A stretch of 64,000 nucleotides of DNA from Roseovarius arcticus (lineage in GTDB: Bacteria; Pseudomonadota; Alphaproteobacteria; Rhodobacterales; Rhodobacteraceae): NCBI RefSeq assembly GCF_006125015.1, contig NZ_SZZN01000001.1, forward strand, positions 2,170,001 through 2,234,000, in the 5' to 3' direction. The notes beneath the pieces were generated by a model. That model was not told the DNA's origin, did not search any database, and was given only the letters and a program-made list of their open reading frames with translations. The position numbers and the translations under genes are program-made. Positions 55,229 to 64,000 of the stretch are shown piece by piece. The number at the start of each line of letters is the position of its first letter. Position 1 is the first letter of the stretch.

Positions 55229-56695
55229 TCATTCCAGCAGACCACTCATGCGAACCTCATCACCGCTTGTCTCAACTTTCACCTTAATGGCTTCAGGGAG
55301 CCCTGCGGCCAAGCGTGACGATTCCAACTCTGTGCAGGCTTCTGGCGCGCTGTGACAAAGTAAGAACTTATGCCCCGTCAGCTGTTGCATACGAAAGGTA
55401 AGCGCCATGTCATCAAAGATGTCTGCCGCCATGGCACTATCCAGCGTCATCACATCGCCGTAGACCATAACGGGGCGCGACGCTGCTGGGTCTGCCGTCC
55501 TTAATGTGTCACCCAAAGTGCGGGTTTCTGCCTGCCACGGACGATAGACCGTGTACTGGTTAAATGTCTGCAACAGATAGCACAGCACCACTAACAGCGT
55601 AAGGTTGCGCATAACGCGCCCGCCCAGACCGGGTGTCTGGCTAAGAAGGGCGGTGGCACGCACCACAATCACGGCATACAGCACCCAGGCAAAAATGAAC
55701 GTCCGCGGTGGCACGAGAACGCCGAGCTTGAGCACTTGCAGCACGATCAGTGCCATTCCCGCCCACAGACCTGCGTGCAGATAAAGCGCCTCGCGCGGGG
55801 CGCGCTTGATCATCACCAGCGTGGCCACGAGCAGCAGGCCAGTATGGAAAAATGCAGCGGGCGCGAAATTATAGCTTGCTGCCATCAGCAGCGTTTTGAA
55901 CGTCTCAACCAATTTGGGCAGGTTTGCGATCATGCCTTTGATATCGGTAGCAGCCGTCGCTTGGCGCCAGTTGTCCAGCGGCACGCCGAACACGCCATGA
56001 ACCTGCCAATTGAGCGTGTAAGTCAGCAGCACAGCGGCGGCAAAGCTGAACACAAAGAGCGTCATCAGGCCAAACAAATCCCGCAGCGAGCGATGCTCCG
56101 TGCGCATCAGACACACGGCAAGCAGTATCAAAGGATAGGTGGTATAGGCCCAGAAACTGACAACCACGAACGCAGGCAACAGCGCGCGGTGGGTGCGCTG
56201 AGACACCCGGCAGCCGAGCACCGCGTAAAGTGTAACAACAGCCAAGCCGGGGATCAGCGTGTTGAACCAAAGCGAAATCAGCGTTGCGGGCAATGAGACC
56301 AACATAAACAGCGCCAACACCGTGGTGAACCACGGACGCTCATAGCGGCGGCCCATCGCGGCCACGGCGAGAGCGACGGACAGGACGGCCCAAAGCGTCT
56401 GGTAGATTGCAAAGTTCAACCACGCGGGTGTTACGAACTCGCGCAGATGCCAGATATAACTGAGCCAGCGGCCTTCGTGCAAAGTCTTGGGCCAGAACCA
56501 ATGCGCCTCGGCAAAAAGGGCCGGATAATCATCGTAGCGGATGAAGGGGTCGATGAGGTTGGGCAGGGAGATGGCGCAGACCGCCATTAGCGTGATCGCG
56601 ACCACCTTCCAGAGCGGTTGCGCGGCATTACAAGCGGTCGCCTGAATCCCCCGCTCCGGGTTCTGATGTTCTGCAAACCCTGCGGCGAACGTCAT
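55229..56695 (-). CDS. Gtr-type multi-pass membrane glucosyltransferase candidate
   Basis: 488 aa with about eleven to twelve membrane helices. It starts with a short cytoplasmic tail and keeps a FIRYDDYP motif after the first helix, the acidic Asp-Asp expected in GT-C/Gtr-type polyprenol-sugar transferases, and ends in a 100-residue soluble domain. Third component of gtr operons is usually this kind of transferase, moving a sugar from undecaprenyl phosphate onto O-antigen or another envelope glycan at the periplasmic face. Start codon overlaps the methyltransferase stop by ATGA. Sequence divergence means the linkage and acceptor are unknown. Confidence 0.72.
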   Translation of the reverse strand: MTFAAGFAEHQNPERGIQATACNAAQPLWKVVAITLMAVCAISLPNLIDPFIRYDDYPALFAEAHWFWPKTLHEGRWLSYIWHLREFVTPAWLNFAIYQTLWAVLSVALAVAAMGRRYERPWFTTVLALFMLVSLPATLISLWFNTLIPGLAVVTLYAVLGCRVSQRTHRALLPAFVVVSFWAYTTYPLILLAVCLMRTEHRSLRDLFGLMTLFVFSFAAAVLLTYTLNWQVHGVFGVPLDNWRQATAATDIKGMIANLPKLVETFKTLLMAASYNFAPAAFFHTGLLLVATLVMIKRAPREALYLHAGLWAGMALIVLQVLKLGVLVPPRTFIFAWVLYAVIVVRATALLSQTPGLGGRVMRNLTLLVVLCYLLQTFNQYTVYRPWQAETRTLGDTLRTADPAASRPVMVYGDVMTLDSAMAADIFDDMALTFRMQQLTGHKFLLCHSAPEACTELESSRLAAGLPEAIKVKVETSGDEVRMSGLLE

Positions 56696-57453
56696 GCGGC
56701 ACCAATTTTTTTCCCTGCACGCGCAGCGATAATATGGGCGCGGGTTTGTGCGATACGGGTCACTGTGGCACGCGGCAGGTTTGACACCACAGAGCGGCGC
56801 AATTTCCACAGCGCATTACCGCCATTTTTGACACGTGAGCCAGTGGGAATTTCATGTGTGGTGATGGCGTGTGGCAGGCCCTTGCGGCCCGCCTCATTCA
56901 CGTACAACACCGCGTTAAAGCGGTACCAAGGTTCGATCTCGCGGTTACTGGACAGATGCGGGCGGATGCAGTCGTAGGCGGTATAACCGCGCGCGGCGAA
57001 CAGATCCTGCCAGAACGAAAGGGGCTGTTCGTTAATGTGAAATTCGCCCCCTTGGCCTGTGACAGCGGCGGAAAAAAGCACCCGGTCAGACGCACGCGTG
57101 AGGCTGGCGACAAGCGTATCAGACGCTGACGCAGGCAGGTGTTCACCGACCTCAAGGCTTTGTGCCAGATCAAAGCGGCGGTCCGTAAATACCGGTGCCG
57201 TCAGATCGGCGGCCATAAAATTCCCGCGTGGCACGGCAAGTTGATCGCGGTTCACATAATCGCCGTCGACGGCCAACACGTCACTCACACCAGTCATGCG
57301 CCATTCATCCAGCCACACACCGCGTCCGGAGCCCAGATCAAGCACAGAAGCAGGTTTCAGTAATGGCCCGAGCAGCCCCAGCAAATGCTGCGCAGAGCGG
57401 CGCGCACCTTGGTCGATGTAGTCAAAAAACGTATCGGAATAGATATGTGTCAT
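56692..57453 (-). CDS. SAM-dependent methyltransferase embedded in the gtr operon
   Basis: 253 aa class I methyltransferase. Motif I VLDLGSGRGVWLDEW (about 36-50), motif II VLAVDGDYV, and a post-I FDLAQSLEVGEHL, so cofactor binding is likely intact. It has no membrane helix. The C-terminal 60 residues are basic. Placed between gtrA and the Gtr transferase and coupled to the latter. It could methylate the sugar donor or the lipid-linked glycan; this is inference from position only. Confidence 0.8.
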   Translation of the reverse strand: MTHIYSDTFFDYIDQGARRSAQHLLGLLGPLLKPASVLDLGSGRGVWLDEWRMTGVSDVLAVDGDYVNRDQLAVPRGNFMAADLTAPVFTDRRFDLAQSLEVGEHLPASASDTLVASLTRASDRVLFSAAVTGQGGEFHINEQPLSFWQDLFAARGYTAYDCIRPHLSSNREIEPWYRFNAVLYVNEAGRKGLPHAITTHEIPTGSRVKNGGNALWKLRRSVVSNLPRATVTRIAQTRAHIIAARAGKKIGAA

Positions 57454-57466
57454 GTGAAATATGCTT

Positions 57467-57850
57467 CTAGGTTGCGGGGTTTGAAAAGACCCACAGGGTC
57501 ATGATAATGAAGTTCTGAACTGGCAGGATTAACGTCACCGCGATCGCAGCGATCCAGGGTTCCAGCAGATAGTGCGGCGCGACAACCCCGGTGATCAGTG
57601 CCGATGTGGCAAAGCCGCCTGCGATCATCATGCCAAAGCGCAGCATCTGGCGGGGATCATTCAACTGGCGGTGAAACGTGAACCGCGCCTGTGCAGCGTA
57701 TTGCACTGCCACGGCAATTGCGAACGCCAGCGCATTTCCAGCCCCCTGCCCCAGACCTGCGCGAAGGAATATGAGATAGAGCGCCACATAAAGAGCCGCA
57801 ATTCCCACGCCCACCAGCGCAAAGCGCGATATGCGGCTCATCCACAGCAC
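57467..57850 (-). CDS. gtrA: GtrA-family flippase-like membrane protein
   Basis: 127 aa with four hydrophobic helices, the size and shape of GtrA. The N-terminal SRISRFALVGVGIAALYVALY is the family's first helix. GtrA proteins are thought to move undecaprenyl-phosphate sugars across the inner membrane. Start is either GTG at 57850 or ATG three codons later; neither has a strong ribosome site, as expected for a gene coupled to gtrB 5 bp upstream. Confidence 0.87.
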   Translation of the reverse strand: MLWMSRISRFALVGVGIAALYVALYLIFLRAGLGQGAGNALAFAIAVAVQYAAQARFTFHRQLNDPRQMLRFGMMIAGGFATSALITGVVAPHYLLEPWIAAIAVTLILPVQNFIIMTLWVFSNPAT

Positions 57851-57855
57851 GCCGC

Positions 57856-58806
57856 TTAGACTACCTTGCGCAGCGGTAGCATCTCAGCGCTGCGGGTATC
57901 TTCGGACACAAAGTAGAGCGGCCGGTTCTTGGCCTCGACATAAAGGCGTCCGATGTATTCGCCCAGAATGCCCAGCGTCAGCAATTGCACACCCGAGAAT
58001 AGGCTGATCACCAGCACGACGGACGCCCAGCCTGGCGCAGTCTGATAGACGATCAGTGAATGGACCACGTAGATCATCATCAGCGCGGAAAAGCCCAGAC
58101 TGGCAAATGACATGCGCGTTGCAAACTTCAGCGGCTTAGTGGAAAACGCGGTCATCGCGTCAACGGCAAATCGCATCATCTTGCGCAGGGGGTATTTGGT
58201 ATCGCCCAACGTGCGCGGCGCGCGGGCATATTCGATCCCAATCTGTCGAAAGCCGGCCCAGGCGAACATGCCGCGCACAAATCGCGCGCGCTCGGGCATC
58301 GACAGGACGGCATCCAGCGTCTTACGGCTGACCAGACGAAAATCACCAGTATCGCGAGGAATGTCGATGTCAGACATCGCGTTAAGCGCGCGGTAGAATA
58401 CCCAAGCGGTTGCGCGCTTGAACACTGTCTCGCCCTGCCGTTCGCTACGCCGTCCGTAGACTACGTCATAGCCCCGGTCCATCATTCCCATCATATCGCC
58501 CAACAATTCCGGCGGGTCCTGCAAATCGGCGTCGAGCATAAAGATACGCTCGCCCTGTGCAGCCTCGAGGCCGGCCGTCAGTGCGATTTGATGGCCACGG
58601 TTGGCCGACAATCTGATGCCGCGCAGATGCGAGCAGGTCGCGCGCGCCTTCTCGATTGCCGCCCACGTCGCGTCCGTTGAGCCATCATCGACCAATAAAA
58701 TTTCTGCACGATCACCATAGGGTGCGACCACCTGCACCAGCCGATCCACCAGATGCGGAATCGAGGCTTCTTCGTTCATGCACGGCACAACCACGGAGAT
58801 CAGCAT
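57856..58806 (-). CDS. gtrB: GtrB-type polyprenyl-phosphate glycosyltransferase (GT2)
   Basis: 316 aa. GT-A fold GT2 enzyme: SVVVPCMNEEASI, LLVDDGSTD and the DxD-like FMLDADLQDPPEL. Two C-terminal membrane helices (about 228-252 and 263-288) place the active site at the cytoplasmic face. Makes undecaprenyl-phosphate glucose or a related lipid-linked sugar for the gtr pathway. A longer start seven codons upstream is rejected since AAGGTGG stands 5 nt before this ATG. First gene of the operon. Confidence 0.9.
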   Translation of the reverse strand: MLISVVVPCMNEEASIPHLVDRLVQVVAPYGDRAEILLVDDGSTDATWAAIEKARATCSHLRGIRLSANRGHQIALTAGLEAAQGERIFMLDADLQDPPELLGDMMGMMDRGYDVVYGRRSERQGETVFKRATAWVFYRALNAMSDIDIPRDTGDFRLVSRKTLDAVLSMPERARFVRGMFAWAGFRQIGIEYARAPRTLGDTKYPLRKMMRFAVDAMTAFSTKPLKFATRMSFASLGFSALMMIYVVHSLIVYQTAPGWASVVLVISLFSGVQLLTLGILGEYIGRLYVEAKNRPLYFVSEDTRSAEMLPLRKVV

Positions 58807-59145
58807 AAAGGCCACCTTGCTATTCATTCACGTTCGCGTCGGTCTGAAGTTTTAACGATACAATGTGTCCGCATTGTGGGAACCATTAGGCGCTTTCGGG
58901 AAACACACGGTTTCCAAAGGGCAAACTGCGATTCAAGGAATAAGCTATAATATGGAATGCTCTGTCAAAGAGGGTCTGTTGCATTAATCCGCTAATGACG
59001 TACCGAAATGTGAGGGATCTGAGGGCGGAGCGTGGCGTCGAAGTGGATGCGTCCACGACGCTACCGCCCGCATCCGCGTCGCAGCCAATGTCTGTTTTCC
59101 AAATTGGGAGAACGATCTCTACTTCACATTCCAGATGGTCAAAAG
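58807..59145. other. Divergent promoter region between gtrB and imuA
   Basis: About 340 bp. It contains two short dyads, ACAATG-N6-CATTGT at 58860-58877 and GGAAAC-N5-GTTTCC at 58899-58915, both of which could be operators for the gtr promoter. No supported gene. Confidence 0.4.
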
Positions 59146-59160
59146 AAGACTGGCAAATAA

Positions 59161-59175
59161 GAACAAAACATGAAC
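59161..59175. promoter_or_regulatory. LexA (SOS) box of the imuA-imuB-dnaE2 cassette
   Basis: GAAC-N7-GAAC, i.e. GTTC-N7-GTTC on the other strand, the known alphaproteobacterial LexA consensus. It ends 14 bp before the imuA start codon, where bound LexA would block transcription. Confidence 0.85.
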
Positions 59176-59189
59176 AATAGTGAAGGTGC

Positions 59190-59915
59190 ATGGAAAGCGA
59201 TTCTTCATATGGGCGAGTTATACGCTTGCCAAAGCGAACGGTGCCTCCGGCGCCGCAGGTGAACTTGAGGCCTGCGCCACCGTCTTTGACGGACATGCTT
59301 ATCACGCGGCCTGCCGACTCATCTGCTACAGGTTTTTTGCTGTCATCGCTCCCAGAGACTGGGGGGCCAATCCTTTGGTTGCAAGACCATGCTTCGCGCC
59401 GGGAAAACGGGTATCTTTATACGCCCAGCCTGACAGCCTTTGGGATCACCCATCCGATTTTGCAAGTCCATGTCAGCCAAGCGCGCGATGTGCTTTGGGC
59501 GATGGAAGAGGGCGCGGCCTGTGCAGGCCTATCTGCGGTCGTGGGCGAAATTTATGGCGCGCCTGCGGTTCTGGATTTTACGGCCACCAAACGCTTGGCT
59601 ATGCGGGCCGAGGCGTCCGGCGTGCCGCTGTTTCTTCTACGCAGCGGCGATCCTGGCGTCCTAAGTGCAGCGCGGGCACGTTGGCGGGTCTCGTCGTTGC
59701 CGTCCAAGTTACACCCGCACGACAACAGGTCCCCTGGCGCGCCAAAATGGGACGTGGATTTATTCCGCACCCGTGGGCGCACACCGGGCAGATGGGTGGC
59801 GCAATATGACCCGGGCATTGCACGAGCCGCAGATCGTCTCAGTCTGGTTTCCCGCGTTGACGCTGGAACGTTGGACGCGGGTGATCAGCCAATACCGGAG
59901 CGTTCCGAACGATGA
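59190..59915 (+). CDS. imuA: ImuA, SOS mutagenesis protein
   Basis: 241 aa. A RecA-like protein without an obvious P-loop Walker A, as in other ImuA proteins; it keeps segments such as LDFTATKRLAMRAEASGVPLF and the C-terminal RGRTPGRWVAQYDPG. ImuA works with ImuB and DnaE2 in error-prone translesion synthesis after DNA damage. The ATG has AAGG 3 nt upstream and the LexA box ends 14 bp before it. Its last 110 bp overlap imuB in another frame, more than in most overlapping genes. Confidence 0.88.
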   Translation: MESDSSYGRVIRLPKRTVPPAPQVNLRPAPPSLTDMLITRPADSSATGFLLSSLPETGGPILWLQDHASRRENGYLYTPSLTAFGITHPILQVHVSQARDVLWAMEEGAACAGLSAVVGEIYGAPAVLDFTATKRLAMRAEASGVPLFLLRSGDPGVLSAARARWRVSSLPSKLHPHDNRSPGAPKWDVDLFRTRGRTPGRWVAQYDPGIARAADRLSLVSRVDAGTLDAGDQPIPERSER

Positions 59916-61350
59916 TGTGCCCGTTGTTTTGTCGCGCGACGGAACCCATGGACCGGTAGTGCACTGCATCAACACGGCTGCCCAACGCCGCGGTATCACG
60001 GTTGGCGCGCGTGTCGTGGATGTGCAGGCGATCCATCCTGACCTGCATATAGAATCTGCGGATCTGAACGGCGACCACGCATTGCTGCAACGGCTTGTCC
60101 ATTGGGCACGACGCTGGTGCCCATGGACAGCGCAGGACGGATCAGACGGGCTTTTTTTGGATATCACTGGGGCTGCGCATCTTTTTGGCGGTGAGGCCCG
60201 CATGTTGCGCGATATTGTCCAGCGGTTCGCGATGCAGGGTCTCACGGCGCAGGTCGCACTTGCCCCGACGCGCGGAGCGGCACAGGCATTGGCGCGATAT
60301 GGCCCACAGCACACAATCTGTGACCATGCGGCCTTGGCGGCGCAATTGGCGGCTCTACCCGTTCAGGCATTGCGCGTTGACGCGGATACAAATCGCTTGC
60401 TGACACGGCTTGGCCTGAAAACCATTGGCGCCCTTGGCGATGTCCCGCGTGTTGCGTTGATGCGCCGTTTTGCAAATATGCCGCTGAATCGCAATCCGCT
60501 TATCTTACTGGATCGGGCCTTGGGCACTGTGCCTGATCCCTTGAATGCCCCACCTGATCATGTGCGTTTCATGGCCCGCGCGCGTCTGCCGGAACCTGTG
60601 ATTGATCCGATTCCGCATCTAAAAAGCTTGGTAGATGATCTGTGCGTCAAACTTGCAAAGGCCGAACAGGGTTCGCGGCAACTGCATTTGACGATTTTTC
60701 GCATTGATAGCGAATATAGGTCGGTTTCATTGACGCTTGCCAAGGCCAGCCGTGACCCTGCCCATATTTTGCGCCTGTTTGACGGTAAACTGGACAGCAT
60801 AGACCCCGGATTTGGTTTCGATCTCTTGACGCTTGAAGCAACACGCGTGGAGCCGGTTGTTTTGATCCAAGAGCGGCTTGATGGCACACGCGACGCACAG
60901 GCGGATGTTGCGGGCCTGTTGGACCGGCTGAGCGCACGATTAGGACAAGACAAGATAACGTGGTCCACCTGGACCGAAACACACAAGCCCGAGCGGGTTG
61001 AAGGGCGCGCGCCTGCCCTGAATGGCGCGCCGTGCGAAACTCTTGTTCTGACCCCCGACCGCCCCATCCGCATGTTGAAACCTGCCGAAGAAGTGCGCGT
61101 GATTTACGCGGTGCCCGAAGGCCCGCCTTCGCAGTTTCGCTGGCGGCGCGTGGTATATAAAACAGTGCGTCATGCAGGGCCGGAACGAATTGCGCCGGAA
61201 TGGTGGCTTGACCGCCCCGGCACGCGGTTGCGCGATTATTACAAGATTGAGGTGGAAGATGGCCGCCGGTTCTGGCTGTACCGTGAAGGGCTGTTGAATG
61301 ACGGGCGCGGCGATGATCCGCGTTGGTTTGTTCATGGGTTCTTTGCCTGA
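59806..61350 (+). CDS. imuB: ImuB, catalytically degenerate Y-family polymerase homologue
   Basis: 514 aa. Y-family fold, but the N-terminus reads VSVWFPALTLERW where active enzymes have a DMDAFF-type acidic motif, so the polymerase site looks lost, a known trait of ImuB. Ordered blocks: LVHWARRWCPWTAQDGSDGLFLD, GLTAQVALAPTRGAAQALA and GLKTIGALGDVPR. It bridges DnaE2 to the sliding clamp. The ATG lies inside imuA and is preferred to an in-frame start 141 bp upstream. The stop overlaps the dnaE2 start by ATGA-type coupling. The C-terminal half of about 150 residues is well conserved among ImuB proteins. Confidence 0.9.
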   Translation: MTRALHEPQIVSVWFPALTLERWTRVISQYRSVPNDDVPVVLSRDGTHGPVVHCINTAAQRRGITVGARVVDVQAIHPDLHIESADLNGDHALLQRLVHWARRWCPWTAQDGSDGLFLDITGAAHLFGGEARMLRDIVQRFAMQGLTAQVALAPTRGAAQALARYGPQHTICDHAALAAQLAALPVQALRVDADTNRLLTRLGLKTIGALGDVPRVALMRRFANMPLNRNPLILLDRALGTVPDPLNAPPDHVRFMARARLPEPVIDPIPHLKSLVDDLCVKLAKAEQGSRQLHLTIFRIDSEYRSVSLTLAKASRDPAHILRLFDGKLDSIDPGFGFDLLTLEATRVEPVVLIQERLDGTRDAQADVAGLLDRLSARLGQDKITWSTWTETHKPERVEGRAPALNGAPCETLVLTPDRPIRMLKPAEEVRVIYAVPEGPPSQFRWRRVVYKTVRHAGPERIAPEWWLDRPGTRLRDYYKIEVEDGRRFWLYREGLLNDGRGDDPRWFVHGFFA

Positions 61351-64000
61351 TGCCGCAGCAAGAGGGACATAAGCGCCGCACACTGGAGAACGGCACTGGG
61401 TTTCAATGGCATTCTCCCAGTGCTTACGTGGAATTCGGGATGGCCAGCTGTTTCTCGTTTCTGAGGGCGGCGTCCGATGCTGTCGATTTGACCGCGACGG
61501 CCAATGACCTTGGCTATGACCGCATTGGCGTTGCTGATCGCAATACTCTGGCAGGGGTTGTGCGCATTCATACCGAAGCGAAAAAAGCCTGCGTGCATCC
61601 TTTGATTGGGGCGCGTCTGGTCCTGCTATGTGGCACGGAAATTCTGGCCTATCCACAAGATCGTGACGGATACGCACGCTTGTCGACCTTGTTGTCCAAA
61701 GGCAAAATGCAAACGATCAGTGGCGATTGGCAAGACAAAGGAGAGACCCATCTGACACTTGAAATGCTTTCGGCGTCTGCAAAAGGGCTGCATCTAATCG
61801 TGATGCCCCCCGAAAACCTTGATCTGTTCGCGGCCGGTATGCCGCGCCTGATCCAAGCCTTACCGGAGATGCGATATATCGGGGCGACGTTCCTGTATCG
61901 CGGTGATGATCGAGCGCGCATCAATCGGCTGGATGCCTTGGCACATAAACATAACCTGTCGATTTTCGCGACCAATGATGTGCTGTATCACACGCCCAGT
62001 CGCCGTCCGTTGCAGGATGTCATGGTCGCGATCCGTGAAGGTGTCATCGTTCCCAAAGCGGGTTTTCTGCTCGAGGCGAACGCCGAACGGCACCTGAAAT
62101 CCCCCGCTGAAATGTGCCGCCTGTTTGCAGACTGGCCGCACGCCATCGTCGCCACGCGTGATCTGGCGGACCGGATTGTGTTCAAATTGACCGACCTGAA
62201 ATACGAATACCCGCACGAGATCATACCCGACGGCACAACGGCCCAAGCCGAACTTGAACGCCTGACATGGGCGGGGGCCGCTACGCGATACCCGGGGGGC
62301 GTGCCGCGCCATGTCGTGAAAACGATCCAGAAGGAATTTAAGCTCATCACATCAAAGGATATCGCGCGTTACTTCCTGACGATCCATGACATCGTACGCT
62401 TTGCCCGAGAAGAAGCCGAACCACCGATCCTGTGTCAGGGTCGCGGGTCCGCAGCCAATTCCGCCGTCTGTTTCTGCCTTGGCATCACCTCTGTCGACCC
62501 TAATGAGACGAGTGTTTTGTTTGAGAGGTTCCTGAGCGAAGAACGTGAAGAGCCGCCCGATATCGACGTCGATTTTGAACACGAGCGGCGCGAAGAGGTT
62601 ATCCAGTATATGTATCGCAAATACGGTCGCCACCGTGCGGGCCTCTGCGCGACCGTCATCCATTACCGTCCGAGATCGGCAATCCGCGAGGTGGGCAAGG
62701 CGATGGGGCTGTCCGAAGATGTGACCTCAAAACTTGCAGGCACCATCTGGGGCAGCTTTGAAGGGCAAATGGATGATAGCCGGGCCAAAGAAGCGGGGTT
62801 GGATTTATCTGATCCGTATCTCCGCCTGGTCCTGACACTTGCCAGGCAGATGATCGGGATGCCGCGCCATTTATCCCAACACGTGGGTGGTTTTATTCTG
62901 ACCGAACGCCCCCTGACCCAAATTGTGCCAATTGGTAATGGCGCGATGCCAGAACGAAGTTTCATCGAATGGGACAAGGATGACATCGACGCCCTGCAAA
63001 TCTTCAAGGTCGATATTCTGGCCTTGGGGATGTTGACCTGCATCGCCAAATGCTTTGACTTGATTGATGCGCATTACGACCGACGGCTGGAACTGGCGAA
63101 TGTGCCTGTCGAGGATAGTATGCCCGACGATCAACGCCCGACCTATGATATGCTCTGTAAGGGCGACAGTCTGGGTGTGTTTCAGGTGGAAAGCCGCGCC
63201 CAAATGGCGATGCTGCCCAAACTGCGTCCGCGCAGATTCTATGACTTGGTGATAGAGGTCGCTATCGTGCGCCCCGGCCCGATTCAAGGCGATATGGTGC
63301 ATCCATATTTGCGGCGGCGTCAGGGGCATGAACAGGTGGAATATCCCCGCCCTGGCCCCCAGCATCCCCAAGACGAGCTTGAAAGTATCCTGAGCCGTAC
63401 CCTCGGTGTTCCGATTTTTCAGGAACAGGCCATGAAGATCGCAATGGATGCGGCCAAATTCACACCGGCGCAATCCAACGAATTGCGCAAAGCCATGGCC
63501 ACGTTCCGATCGCGCGGCACCATCGAAAATCTGCAGGCTGAAATGGTCGGCAATATGATAGAGCGCGGTTATGATCCGGTGTTCGCACAGCGCTGTTTCG
63601 ACCAGATTAAAGGCTTTGGCGAATACGGGTTCCCAGAAAGCCACGCCGCCAGTTTCGCCAAGCTGGTCTATGTTTCAAGCTGGATGAAATGCCATTATCC
63701 GGCGGCGTTTGCCTGTGCCCTGCTCAATTCCCAGCCGATGGGATTTTATGCGCCCGCCCAGATCGTGCGCGATGCCCGCGATCATGAGGTCGAGGTTCGC
63801 AGCGTTGATGTGAATTATTCCGATTGGAATTGCACGTTGGAACCCTGCGGCGGCGGATTTGCCCTGCGGTTGGGGCTGCGATTGGTGGATGGCTTGCAAG
63901 AAACCGCAGCACTGCGCGTGATGGAAAACCGCAGCGCGCCTTATGCAGATGTCGGCGCGCTCAAGTCCCGCGCGGCTTTGGACGTAAAGGCAATCCGCAA
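61350..64000 (+). CDS. dnaE2: DnaE2, error-prone DNA polymerase III alpha subunit (3' end outside window)
   Basis: About 883 codons visible of a family length near 1100; the frame is open to the right edge. Residues 25-260 are a PHP domain (YVEFGMASCFSFLRAASDAV-like start, GVADRNTLAG), followed by the polymerase core with CQGRGSAANSAVC and the catalytic aspartates PDIDVDFEHERREE (Asp 404, 406 and 408). QVESRAQMAMLP and FGEYGFPESHAASFA are typical of DnaE2. Synthesises across damaged templates with ImuAB under SOS control. The ATG overlaps the imuB stop by one base. Confidence 0.95.
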   Translation, partial: MPQQEGHKRRTLENGTGFQWHSPSAYVEFGMASCFSFLRAASDAVDLTATANDLGYDRIGVADRNTLAGVVRIHTEAKKACVHPLIGARLVLLCGTEILAYPQDRDGYARLSTLLSKGKMQTISGDWQDKGETHLTLEMLSASAKGLHLIVMPPENLDLFAAGMPRLIQALPEMRYIGATFLYRGDDRARINRLDALAHKHNLSIFATNDVLYHTPSRRPLQDVMVAIREGVIVPKAGFLLEANAERHLKSPAEMCRLFADWPHAIVATRDLADRIVFKLTDLKYEYPHEIIPDGTTAQAELERLTWAGAATRYPGGVPRHVVKTIQKEFKLITSKDIARYFLTIHDIVRFAREEAEPPILCQGRGSAANSAVCFCLGITSVDPNETSVLFERFLSEEREEPPDIDVDFEHERREEVIQYMYRKYGRHRAGLCATVIHYRPRSAIREVGKAMGLSEDVTSKLAGTIWGSFEGQMDDSRAKEAGLDLSDPYLRLVLTLARQMIGMPRHLSQHVGGFILTERPLTQIVPIGNGAMPERSFIEWDKDDIDALQIFKVDILALGMLTCIAKCFDLIDAHYDRRLELANVPVEDSMPDDQRPTYDMLCKGDSLGVFQVESRAQMAMLPKLRPRRFYDLVIEVAIVRPGPIQGDMVHPYLRRRQGHEQVEYPRPGPQHPQDELESILSRTLGVPIFQEQAMKIAMDAAKFTPAQSNELRKAMATFRSRGTIENLQAEMVGNMIERGYDPVFAQRCFDQIKGFGEYGFPESHAASFAKLVYVSSWMKCHYPAAFACALLNSQPMGFYAPAQIVRDARDHEVEVRSVDVNYSDWNCTLEPCGGGFALRLGLRLVDGLQETAALRVMENRSAPYADVGALKSRAALDVKAIR

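Noticed and set aside
58975..59000. GGTCTGTTGCA string similar to the ends of IS6-family elements
   Set aside because: No transposase frame, no matching second end and no target duplication nearby; the match is too short.
1..64000. CRISPR arrays, phage integrase/attachment sites, rRNA or tRNA genes
   Set aside because: No regularly spaced repeats, recombinase genes or conserved RNA structures were found on either strand.

Overview
The window reads as an alphaproteobacterial chromosome, most likely from the roseobacter group of the Rhodobacteraceae. The inference rests on the GC-rich, densely packed operons, an NsrR-type Rrf2 regulator beside nirK and nnrS, a GAAC-N7-GAAC LexA box in front of an imuA-imuB-dnaE2 cassette, an EcfG-type promoter (GGAAC-N17-CGTT) in front of a large catalase, and an HWE-type histidine kinase. 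No rRNA, tRNA, CRISPR array, intact insertion sequence or prophage was found. The first gene (nirK) is cut by the left edge and the last (dnaE2) by the right edge.

Layout. 1-3.6 kb: nitrite and NO metabolism (nirK, nirV, nnrS, a 51-aa membrane protein, nsrR) with two NsrR-like palindromes in the divergent promoter. 3.7-8.7 kb: a DadA-type amino acid dehydrogenase, then a phnD-phnC-phnE-phnE ABC importer. 8.9-14.4 kb: cyanophycin genes: cyanophycinase, cyanophycin synthetase, and a second Mur-ligase protein that looks like a synthetase without its ATP-grasp domain. 14.5-19.1 kb: a convergent Liv-type ABC importer with a Tat-exported binding protein. Both ABC operons carry a perfect stem-loop between the binding-protein gene and the next gene. 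19.5-28.4 kb: a receiver protein and a CheB-CheR-PAS-HWE kinase, clade-2 type catalase, a nitrilase-family hydrolase, a PHB-depolymerase-like esterase and a DUF892 (YciF) protein; this part has a general-stress flavour.

28.9-43.5 kb holds the two least familiar clusters, facing each other and overlapping at their 3' ends. On the plus strand lie four exported hydrolases in near-overlapping order: an amidohydrolase-fold lipoprotein, an astacin-like metalloprotease, a subtilisin-like protease and a trypsin-like protease. On the minus strand is a five-gene copper/electron-transfer operon: a large Tat-exported multicopper oxidase, an atypical SCO-like protein, an unrecognised 834-aa exported protein, a canonical SCO1 protein, and a c-type cytochrome fused to what looks like a type-1 periplasmic binding fold. 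I regard these as the best candidates for undescribed systems.

44-54.2 kb: a glutathione S-transferase, two small envelope proteins, then a long plus-strand run (serine acetyltransferase, VOC protein, M20 amidohydrolase, LysR regulator, hydroxyisobutyrate-type dehydrogenase, aldehyde dehydrogenase, DUF3100 membrane protein and a partner) that looks like uptake and breakdown of an amide-linked compound. 54.6-58.8 kb: a proline-rich small protein and a gtrB-gtrA-methyltransferase-Gtr glycan-modification operon. 59.2-64 kb: the SOS mutagenesis cassette imuA-imuB-dnaE2.
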